64,000 nucleotides of DNA from Terfezia claveryi. Its lineage: Eukaryota > Ascomycota > Pezizomycetes > Pezizales > Pezizaceae. A program made the position numbers and the translations under genes. The DNA lies in NCBI GenBank assembly GCA_015179025.1, contig WHUX01000024.1, forward strand, positions 432,773-496,772, in the 5' to 3' direction. Below are positions 54,646 through 64,000 of this stretch, in pieces (position 1 is the first letter of the stretch; every line of letters starts with the position of its first letter). The notes under the pieces were generated by a model. It saw only the letters and a list, made by a program, of their open reading frames with translations, made no database searches and was not told where the DNA came from.

Positions 54646-56884
54646 TAGTATCATATATGGTATAATGATTGACAACTATATAACAATTGATATTATCCCC
54701 TACCTCTAATGCAGTAATTACTTAATATATCCACTAACTCTTGTAATATTTTAACAATAAAAATAATAAATATAGGCTAAAATAACTCAAAAAAAACAAA
54801 TATCATACTCCCAATATACCAAAATTTACCCTGAATCTGCTATAGATATCAAATGCTTAATACCTTCTATAACTCCCCCTCTACTATAACTACCCTGATC
54901 ACCCTGACCATAGGGCCTACCATGACCTCTACTAGTAGCTATAGGTTCCCCATATATTCTTTCTATTAGATCCATTAGTATTAGCTTAAATAGTTTGGTA
55001 GATATAAGGCTGTACCCACTACAAAGTATTATAAATGATATTATATTTTCCAACCTATACAAATTAGCCCCCTCGGTATCAAACTTCAAGTGTTTTGTAG
55101 CTTTTGATCAAGCTATATTCCTGCAGCCATGCTCCCTAGCACCCTGAGTACCCCCTCTTATGCTTTTTAATGCTACAGGTACTTTCTTTACTACTTTGGC
55201 TTTCTCTTCTTCAGCCAACCTCTGTACTTCTCAGTTTGTAGCTTTATTGGCCTCGAGAGCTTTAGTAGTTACAATCCGTGCTTTTTTACCCTCAATATAG
55301 GCTCAATTGAGAGTTCAGGGGCCCTAGATTCACTTTATTAATTGAGGCTTTAGCACCTTGCTATTATGAAGCTATTTGAGCTTTTGGGAGGAAGGGTCAA
55401 TAACCTGGCATTGAATAACTCTCTTTTCAAGATAATTGACCCCTTTATTAATAGTTGCTCTTGAGTGGGAGGTCATAGTTAATTTTGAGAGGGTTGACTA
55501 TTTACTAGCCACCTTAACTGGGGTTCAGAGAGTAGGGGGGTCTAAACTAGTAGTAGTACTAGCAGCAGCAACTCGATCAAGCACCTCCTCCAGTCAAAGT
55601 GGTCATATTCCAGTGCCTTCAAATCCACTAATAATATTTGATTTGATAAGTACTTGATTACATATAATGCAAAAGCAATCCCAGAACTCCAGCTTACTAA
55701 ATGGCTTGCTAGAATTATAATATATGAAGTCCTAAAGGGCAGTGCAATAGGCTCATAACAGGGGTCCAAAACATACTATATCTAGAGGCTACATTAGGTG
55801 TGTTGAATGTGGTAAAAGATAATATATGACAATACCATAATCAAAACTATATTCAATAACAGGGTAAGCAATATAGCTGCTATGGCTATCCATAATAAGC
55901 ATATGCCAAATAGAGGGGTTCGGGGGTATTGTATAGAGGTTAAAATACTTAAATATATAATCTAAGCCTAGATTATCATGCATATAGCTACTAAGTAATC
56001 GAGTAAAGGTTGCAGGCCTTATATTACCAGTGATATACTATCTATAACAATGAACTTTATTTACTCATATAATAAATAGTGGTATTACATGACCTATAGC
56101 ACTGATACTCTCTAGTAAGGAGCAAAACTCTTGATTTCCATTAGTTAATACAACTTTACTATAGCTATTGGTATTAGCATGTACTATTACCTTTTATTGA
56201 CCAATTGCTAAGCCTATGATAATGTCCTTTTTATCGCAGTTTCATAGGTATTCAGGCTTGATTTTGTACTGCCGCATCAGACTCTATAGCATGCAATACC
56301 ATTTGGCTTACTCCTCTAATATTGCAGCAACTTTAGCTCGAGACTTCTCTAAATATTAATAATACTTGAGCTCAATCTTAAGGTGTCAGGAAAGGAAATA
56401 TCTAGCCTAATAGATGCCAGAAATGATTTTCTCTTTAGGACTGTGAGCTTGCAGAATCCGAATAGCTATTGATACTAGTATTAGTATTGTAACAGAGAAG
56501 TAAAAGTCACACATCCTTCCACACTAGTTAACTACTAGTTCCTCTTCACTAGTAGTAAGAAGTTGCTGTAATTTCTAAGCTTTAGATTATAGTACTTATA
56601 CTCCCTAGCACTTCCATTATAGTATAGTAGGATTAACTCTGAATGCCTTAGCTACTTTAAATTTAGACTCCTTGAGGTGCTTATGAGTATAGTCTATTGC
56701 TTATATTAGTTATAAATCATGTAACTTGAGCTCTAGTTATAGCTCTTTTATCTTTTTAGAAGTTTTTGGTGGCATTATGTTGATGATATCAGTTTGGCTA
56801 GTACCGATAGTAATATCTATGCAGGGGTATAAAAAAGTGATTATCATGTGATTGTCAATCATTATACTGTATATGATACTATAT
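54646..56884 (-). mobile_element. Decayed pogo-type transposon with imperfect inverted ends
   Basis: TATAGTATCATATATGGTAT then AATGATTGACAA near 54646-54676 pairs with TTGTCAATCATTATACTGTA near 56852-56880. These inverted ends surround the transposase relic described next. Exact boundaries are approximate because the surroundings are AT-rich. Confidence 0.6.
54826..56775 (-). pseudogene. Pogo-type transposase (HTH plus DDE_1), many stops
   Basis: From ATG 56775: MPPKTSKKIKELELELKLHD, then KESKFKVAKAFRVNPTIL, resembling the CENP-B-type helix-turn-helix. The DDE_1 core follows: LESISAIGHVIPLFII, HMLIMDSHSSYIAYPVIEYS, YLLPHSTHLMQPLDIVCFGP. The tail is Gly/Arg-rich. About 20 in-frame stops, mainly TAG/TAA/TGA at Gln, Arg or Trp-like positions, so the gene is long dead. 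Confidence 0.7.
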
Positions 56885-58719
56885 AATCAAAATATTATCT
56901 ATATTACAAGTAATAATTAATATATATAATAGAAGTTATATAAGTATGAAGTATTATATATATTATAGCAAAAAATAGAGAAAAATAGAGAAAAGTATAA
57001 TTTTTTTTTTTTTTTTTGTAAATTTTTTTTTAGTTTTTTTTTATATTAAGTTTAGGTAGTTATTTGTTTTTATTTGTTAGTAATTTAATTATATAAATAA
57101 ATAATATTGTTTTTAGTAATTTGTTTATTAATACTGATATTTAAATAGACTTATTTAAGTATAAGAAAAAAGAACAAATACTAATACCTAGTGTATACTA
57201 TAGGGTAAGTCAGTCTAATTTTCTAGCCCTTACAACTCATTCAGCTATTAACTTACCTCAATCTCTACCTACTACAACTGGCTTCAGACCACTTTATTGA
57301 TTAATTGGTAATCTATAGATTCTTTACTAAGATCCCTTACTAACTTCATTTATACTTATACATTTACTAACTTCAGGGATTTTCTATTCTTCTCCTATTT
57401 ATATATACATATACTGTTTCCTCCTTGTCATAGATTTCTTATCTTATTATGGATTGCCCATCTTATTACGAATTGCCAGTCTTATTACAGATTGCTTATT
57501 TTGTCTTCCAGTATAATACTGATCCCACTAATCCCCATTCTTATCCCTTTGTATAGTTTTAGCCAATATTACCATTCTTAATTATGGATTACTTCTGCTG
57601 TTATGATTTCTAGAACTATTCTTTCAAATTTTTCTTTCATATTCTTTATGCTCTATTTGTACTATTATATATCTACACATTCTATATTTAATATCCTACT
57701 TACTTGTCCCCATGTTATTTTTTTCCTAGCACCTAAATTTCTCATATTTGTTACTAATCTTTAAACCCTCCATCTACCTTATCTTAATAATAATTTATAT
57801 ATAAATGCTTTTAAGATTTCTATATCCATCTAAGAAGTACCTACAGTTCTATATCGTAAATTATTCCTATTCTCCCCAAACTCAATTTATATCCTATAAG
57901 TAATCAATAGCCAAAATAAAAAAAATAAAAAAGACTATTAACTATATATTCATTATGAAAACTAACCTATTCTAGTATCACTTGTCATAATAATCACAAT
58001 TCAATTAAAAAAATAATATATCAAGGAAACCTATATATAAAAAGAAACTTACCTATACAAGGGAAGCTAATAGAAAAAAGCAAAACTCAGATACAAAGAA
58101 CAAGGGGAAAAAATAATAAATAAAGGATAATTAACCAAATGTACCTCAGTTTACACTCTCTTAAGTATATAGACTCATACTTTGTAATTCCTATACTGAG
58201 TAGGCCATAACTTTTTCTTTAGCCTTATTGCTATTAAAAGTGTTAGGTTAATAGATAGAGAGGTAGGATACTTAGTTCCATGATATAGGGTACAGGATGT
58301 TGAAGTTCCTCTTTCCTCTCTCAATAGGCTGCCTTAGAATAAGCCAATTCCTCCTACTGACTGCATACTGAAATTGTTGAATGAGCTAGAAATCTGAGAA
58401 GTTGTATCTTCTACATCAAGATTATTTCCTTTAAACTCTTCATTTTCCTCTATACTACTTTTATACTTTGACCTTATATCACTATTTCCTAATGGTTTAT
58501 CTAGAGTAACTGGCATTATATGTTATAAACCAACTCTTACTTATGTCTCAAGAACCTTCAGCTCTTGTTTTGTATTGGTAATCCACGCACTTACCGACTC
58601 ATATATACTTGTAGCTCAATATGATTTTGATCCAGCATGAGTTTACTATACTATTATTAGCCCTTTGGTTGCTATTCCAATTCCAGTAACTCAAACCTCG
58701 ATTTTAGCCCTGACCTGTA
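56885..58719. repeat. AT-rich decayed sequence
   Basis: T-runs at 57001-57020 and 57030-57046, and generally AT-rich text to about 58150. A short minus-strand frame at 58334-58516 (MPVTLDKPLGNSDIRSK...) is unrecognised. No supported gene. Confidence 0.5.
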
Positions 58720-59337
58720 TGTAAAGTGTTGTATGGGGGACTGGAAGATCAGATTAGATAAGATAAGGATCTTATCTAATCAGATAATCTCAGGCTAGTA
58801 ATGTATACTACAAAGTAGATTACTAATAGTGTATTGTTTATTCTTACTATTAAAGTTATTACCAGTAGCATAAGATTACTGTAATAGGTAAAGTAGTATA
58901 GGAGTGCCAAAGGCACTTAGAAATTAACCAGTGGAACTTCTATATTGATTGTACTCTAACTATGTTCTTAGTTCTAACTGTCTGTCTAACTGAAGAGAAA
59001 TTTAGGGGACTATATGTGTTTCCACCGGGGCAGTGCTGGGGCAGTGCTGAGGCAGTGTACCATCATCTGACCCTTACATGTGATAAAGATCAACATCATC
59101 TGATCCTCTAGATAGTACTTCCAAATACTATCTAGTACAAAATAGGTTAAGTCTTAACTTTGACTTATACATGTGAAAGCATGTGAAAGCATGTGAAAGC
59201 ATGTGAAATATTAGCAAGGCAGACAGCACACAGAATGTTGTGTATTTTGAGATGCTTGCTGAGTAAGAAAATACATAAGAAATACATTTGTGAGGGAGAG
59301 GGTTAGTCATAGGGTATGAGTAAGCCACTTCCTTACA
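58720..59337 (-). repeat. 3' LTR of a second Ty3/Gypsy element (about 618 bp)
   Basis: On the plus strand it starts TGTAAAG and ends CCTTACA, giving inverted TGTAA...TTACA ends. Immediately beyond (59338-59351) the minus strand has a polypurine tract (AAACAGGGAGGCA) as expected before a 3' LTR. The left boundary is inferred, because the partner LTR lies outside the window. Confidence 0.6.
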
Positions 59338-59400
59338 TGCCTCCCTGTTTAGATAAAAACTCCATCCTAAGAAATAAACAGGGGAGATGGGTTATATACA

Positions 59401-62400
59401 TTAGTAGTTAACATTCAACCCATAATACCTATTGTTCCTATCCTTGTAGGAACTACTGCCTTCTGCTCCTATATCATACCTGACATTGTTATACCCTTCC
59501 TTGAAATCCTTGTCAACAACTTTCTGAGCAAAGAAATGTCTAAGCATTAACTGGGGTATGTCTAACTCTTTTCCCTTGCCTTTGTCAATCTTGACTGCAT
59601 TGGATGAAACAGGGGTAGCAAGGACTTTCTTTCTCTCATCATCAATCATTTGCAAAGTTTCTTTCCTTGTCTTATTTTTGCCAAGTTTATCCTCACCAAC
59701 CTTTCTCTTTTTGTAAGTTGCTTGCTTACTACCAGTCAACCAGAATTGTTTTTTCAATGACTCATCAATACCATCAGCATATACCCACTCATCAAATTTA
59801 TGAGGCCATCCCTTCCATTTCACCTTATATTGCAGCTTCCCTGTTCTAGGTTGTAACCTGAATTCCAATACTCTTTCTACCTCATACCTATCTTCCTTAA
59901 CTGGTCCTGGATGTTCCAGAGTCCTAGAAGGGAACAGTTGTATTGGATTAGGGAAGAAGGGCTTGAGAAGTGAGGTGTGAAAGGAATTGTTGATATTATT
60001 GAGGTCAGGGAAGTCAGTGAAGTCAAGTTTAGCATTTTGACTCCATGGTGAATATTTAGTAATAGTGAAGGGGCCTATCTATTTTGGGGATAGTTTGGAG
60101 GAGTGGTACCTTGCTGGGAGGTTCTTTGTTGATAGCATCACCTGATCATTGACTTGGTAATCAGGGGAGGCTCTTCTGTGTTTGTTGGCTTGCTGAATTT
60201 GGTCCCTTTTTGCTTTGGTAAGGTTTTCAGCAACCTGGTAAAATCTGGTTGTAGGGTTTGAATATGTAGGAATTGGGTGAGGTAGGATAGGTGGTGACAA
60301 ATTAGGCTGGTATCCTAGCTTGGTAAAAAAGGGGGAAAGTCCTCTTGTAGTACTAACTCTTGCATTCACCTCTGTTTGAACAGAAGGTGTGGCTTGTACC
60401 CAATTCATTCCCTGCTCCAGCTTCTTGGCTGCAAACATAGGAATAATTGTTCTATTCTTCCTTTCACTTGTCCCATCAGTCTGGGGGTGATATGTGGAAG
60501 ATGCTTTATGCATAATTCCATTTTTCTGCATCCAGTCTTGAACAACAGTAGACATAAACAAGGGGTCTTGGTCAGAAACAATTTCATAAGGGAAACCCAC
60601 ATTAGGCTTAATGAATCTTTCAAAGATATTAATAACCCCTAATGTATCAACATTGTCTGCAACAGGTAACAAGAATGTAAAATCAGAATGCCTGTCAGTC
60701 ATGACTAATAACTTATGAAATAACAACATATGAGGCTTATCATCTTTAGGAGTTCTGTAACCAAGTGTAAATTTAGTACATGAAATCATAACAGGTTCCA
60801 TACTAAGGAAATCCATAGCCATACTACCCCATGGGCTAATAGGTACATTCAAAGGAGTAAGGAATCCAGGGGTTTTCTGTGTGGATCCTTTGGTGATTTG
60901 ACAGGTTTCACAACTCCTCACAAATTGTTCAACCTGCTTATAAAAATCCTGAAAGATGTACTTATTGGTAAGCTCTTCTGTTGTTTTTGCAAGGCCTCCA
61001 TGTCCAGTAGTGACATGTGCTTGTTGGATAAGGGCTTCAGAGGCAGGGTTACCTTTAACTTGTAGTCCCTTGAGGATAACCATCCTCCAAGCAAAATTCT
61101 TCAAGAGGTACATAAACCCATCCTGTACCTTTACTGTAGGTACTTGTTCTCCTCTCTTGACTCTTAAGTACAGTGGTCCAAACACTGTATCTTTTTCCAA
61201 CTCTTCTCTATAATGCCATTCCAACTCATGATCTCCTATCCACTCAGCAATTACCAAATCAGGTTCCATGCTCTTTTCATCTTCATCCTGAACTCCTAGT
61301 GTCTTTTTCAGGTAGTCACTATTGTGGAAGGGCTTATTGAGGGCCTTCAGGTTGTTTTTCCTAGTATTACAGGAGCTGACAAAGTTTTTGTTCAGGTTAT
61401 GGTAGCCAAGACAATACTTGCATCTTGGTATCTCTTTTCCTCCTGTGGTAGTGACTTTTAGAAGGTTTGGGCATAGGTGAGACCAGTGACCATCTTGGTT
61501 GCATATGATGCACTTCCTGATAGTTTCTGCTGGTAATGGGTGTTGCAGTGGATAGAGTTTGTTGTCAAGGGGGCATTTGTTGCTGAGGTGAGTGGTCTCC
61601 ATGCAGTTGGTACATCTGGGAGGAGGAAATCTAGCCCTCCTAGGGCAGTTCTCCTTAAAGTGTCCAATTGCCCAACAGTTGTCACAAAGATTAATAATAG
61701 GATTTGTGTTGTTGCATTTGGAGGTTTTATGGCCCACTTTACCATATTGGGAACAAAACTCTTTGGCTTGAGTTTTGTTGGAGGAAGATGGGAGGATTGG
61801 ATCCTCAGGGAAGATGTCAGGAAGGGTGCTGACAAAGGATGCAGGTGAGGCTCCTGGAAGAGGAGGAGGCTGGAAGTGCACCTTCTTGTTGTCTGCCTCA
61901 TCCTTGCACTTAGGTGAGACTGCCCTTCTTTTCAAGGTACCTTCAAGAGTAGGGTTCCACTCCTGAAGGTTTCCCACAACCACAGAACCCCTGTCAGCCC
62001 TTCTCAAGAACTGTTCCATCTGTTCTGTAGTCATGGGTTCCCTGGGTCTTTCCCATTCCTCAGGTTCATCTGAGTCAGAGGACTCATCCACAAGGGTCCA
62101 TTCCTGTGGGTCCTCTGCCTCAGAGGCAGCAAGGGTAGAGGGAGAGGAGGTACTAGGTTCATTGTTAATAACCACTTGAAACTTGGGTTTTCTTGTAACT
62201 GACCTTCCTCTCTCTTCCTCCTGTTGTTGTTGCTGTTGGGCCTGGGCCCTGGTAGTGGTGGCAGCAGTTTGTACTGCTGCTGGCTCCTGCTGGAGCTGTT
62301 TGAGCCTGAAATTTCTTTGTGGTTTGTTAGATTCATCAGGTTCAGGATCATCCTCAACTGTGGCTTTGTACCTTTCAGCCTCAAAGACTGCATTCAGGCC

Positions 62401-64000
62401 TTCTCTGTCATGCCAGACAGGCCTGGTAGGATCGGCCTCCTGCACCTGTCTTGGTGGGAGGTTGGTAGTGGTGATTTGGAGAGGAGGGAGCCTCCTTCTC
62501 CTTTGGATGGTGTTGGGAGATTGTCTCCCAAGAATTGGTGGGGACATTGGTCTCCCAGTGGCTCCTCTAATCCTGAGCTGTTGGGGGGAAGGCATTGTTG
62601 GTGATGGAGAAAGTGGGGGAGGAGTTTTCTTGAAAGTTTGTATAGGAACAGAGAGGTGGTTGGTTACTACTGGATGTTGTAGTAAAGCAGTTGTGTGGTG
62701 AGAAGACTGTCCAGTAGAGGAGGATTTAGGGGGACTATATACTCCTCTGGATAGTACATCTGCTATGTGGTTGTCCTTGCCTGAATGTATTCTAGGGTTA
62801 GGTCAAACTGACTCATAGTCTCTTGCCACCTTCTCTTCATCTGACTTTCAGGGATACTATCTATAAATGTGACTAAGGGTTTGTGATCTGTTTGGATGAT
62901 TACTTTGTGACCCTGTAGTTCAGGCCTGAAGTACCTCAGTGAGTCAACAATTGCTAACAACTCCTTATCAGTTGTTGTGTAATTCATTTGTCCATCATTT
63001 AATTTCCTAGAGTGAAATTCTGCTGGCCTGATAACACCATTCTCCATTTGGCCAATCCATCCTGAAATCCCTGTATTACTGGCATCAGTAATTAAATAGA
63101 TTGGAAGGCCTGAGTCATGATTAATTGGTTTGAGCACTTTATTGCTCATTATCAGCTCCTTAATCTTTTTGAATGACTCATTATGCAGAGGAGTCCATAT
63201 GTGCTTCTTTGTTGACCCTTGCAATTCTGATAGTGGTTTGGCTATAGCTCCCAATTCTGGACAAAACCTTCTCAAGTAATTAACCATTCCTAGAAACTTT
63301 TGTAATTTCTTTTTGAGTCAGGGATTGGGTAATTTGTTATTGAGTTAATTTTTTCTGGATCCATTTCTAGCCCTTGTTTGGTAACAATGAATCCCAGTAC
63401 TTTTAGCCTTGGGGCAAGAATTTGGCATTTCTTTTTGTTGAAGAAAAACTTTTCCCTAGCCAATATCCTGCAGATCCCTCTTAACACTTCCTTATGTTCC
63501 TCCAGGGTATCTGTGCCAATCAGAATGTCATCTAAATAAACTATGACAGTCTTTCCAATATAGTCTCTTAATAACCAGTTCATAGCCCTCATCATGGTTG
63601 CAGGTGCATTACAATCACCTTGCTACATGACCAATGAGTCAAATTTCCCTAAATGATTTGTAAAGGTACTATGTTTTACTGATTCATGTGCATGCCTAAT
63701 ATTATAGTAGCCATCTGCCAGATCAGCTGCTGAGATAAATCTTTACCAGCTATCCAGTCTAATATTGCTTTAATATTGGGCATGGGTGTTTTATCCTTTT
63801 GTACTAGCTTATTTCTAGGTACACAGTGCATAAGAACCTGGCCTGTTGTTTGCCATTCTTATCTAAATCCTTTTTAGGCCTGGTGTAAACATAAGGATGC
63901 TGTTGAGTGAGCTAGATGGCACTATTCTTCCAGATTCTAGCTCTGTCCTCATTTTCTCAGTCACTTGATCCAGAAACCTTGTATAGTTTGTATAGTATGC
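59401..64000 (-). pseudogene. pol: Second Ty3/Gypsy pol: RT, RNase H, zinc-knuckle array, integrase, chromodomain
   Basis: Minus strand, cut by the window end. RT with VIVYLDDILIGTDTLEEHKE near 63530, then a frame slip near 63290 at an A-run. RNase H has LITDASNTGISGWIG and TTTDKELLAIVDSLRYF; a second one-base slip lies near 62780, just before the DNHIADVLSR end of RNase H. From there one frame runs unbroken to 60079. It contains about 560 residues of Pro/Gln/Ser-rich and acidic sequence with five CCHC-like knuckles, then integrase (HVTTGHGGLAKT, CETCQITKG, VSDQDPLF, HPQTDGTSERKN). After a TAG at 60079 the frame continues to a chromodomain (KLQYKVKWKGWPHKFDEWVY) and a Lys-rich tail ending at 59401. 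The MPSPQQ Met at 62595 is internal, not a start. Confidence 0.8.
61330..61800 (-). other. Zinc-knuckle array inside pol
   Basis: Five consecutive CCHC-like knuckles: CSQYGKVGHKTSKC (second Cys replaced by Tyr), CDNCWAIGHFKENC, CTNCMETTHLSNKC, CIICNQDGHWSHLC, and a longer variant CKYCLGYHNLNKNFVSSC. Located between RNase H and the integrase HHCC domain of the second Ty3/Gypsy element. Confidence 0.8.

Noticed and set aside
1..64000. CRISPR array or bacterial-type operons
   Set aside because: Introns, retrotransposons and fungal genes throughout; the tandem repeats present have no unique spacers.

Overview
The window looks like a repeat-rich region from a filamentous ascomycete. The evidence is short spliceosomal introns of about 54-60 bp with GTRAGT donors and CTAAC/CTGAC-type branch sites, conserved fungal genes (an Arp9-type actin-related protein, an Etr1-type mitochondrial reductase, an Mcp1-type mitochondrial membrane protein, the fungal 'acid phosphatase-like' membrane family), Crinkler-like and deaminase/nuclease effector-type genes, and AT-rich relics with RIP-like C-to-T decay. 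A Pezizomycete would fit, but the species cannot be fixed from sequence alone.

Layout. 1-3.3 kb: intergenic with two inverted copies of a TA-flanked MITE. 3.35-4.4 kb: 5'-truncated LINE with a poly(A) tail. 4.8-8.9 kb: best genic block, Arp9-like (minus, four exons) divergent from a single-pass membrane protein (plus). 9-19 kb: gene-poor, with an OTT_1508-like deaminase gene (16.3-17.7 kb), a broken related locus (14.2-15.1 kb), a SINE candidate, a ~425 bp direct repeat and a ~132 bp tandem repeat. 19.4-21.6 kb: transposase-tail remnant and another MITE. 22.7-25.3 kb: head-to-head Mcp1-like and Etr1-like genes, each with one apparent frame break. 25.3-32 kb: copia gag scrap, a 961 bp element with 146 bp terminal inverted repeats, a Crinkler-like gene split by a pogo-type insertion, and an intact nuclease-like gene with an NLS. 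32-40.4 kb: coiled-coil and transposase fragments plus one two-frame hypothetical gene.

40.5-58.7 kb is an AT-rich island built from decayed transposons. It contains a 6.2 kb Ty3/Gypsy chromovirus with 5 bp target duplication, a 3.1 kb PIF/Harbinger element with both its genes, and a decayed pogo element. Both the chromovirus and the Harbinger sit inside a heavily mutated relic of the same chromovirus family. From 58.7 kb to the window end runs a second, minus-strand Ty3/Gypsy element whose pol carries a zinc-knuckle array between RNase H and integrase.

The most unusual signal is a set of very short insertions, 8-25 bp, scattered over about 40 kb. They share one constant end (TAGTCTGGTTG...), are cut at varying distances on the other side, and are flanked by 6-10 bp direct duplications of the target. 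A 39 bp palindrome with the same TAGTCT terminus and a 9 bp duplication lies among them. I know of no named family that fits; candidates are excision scars or ultra-short derivatives of an element with TAGTCTGG termini, or extreme 5' truncations of a retroelement ending in CCAGACTA.
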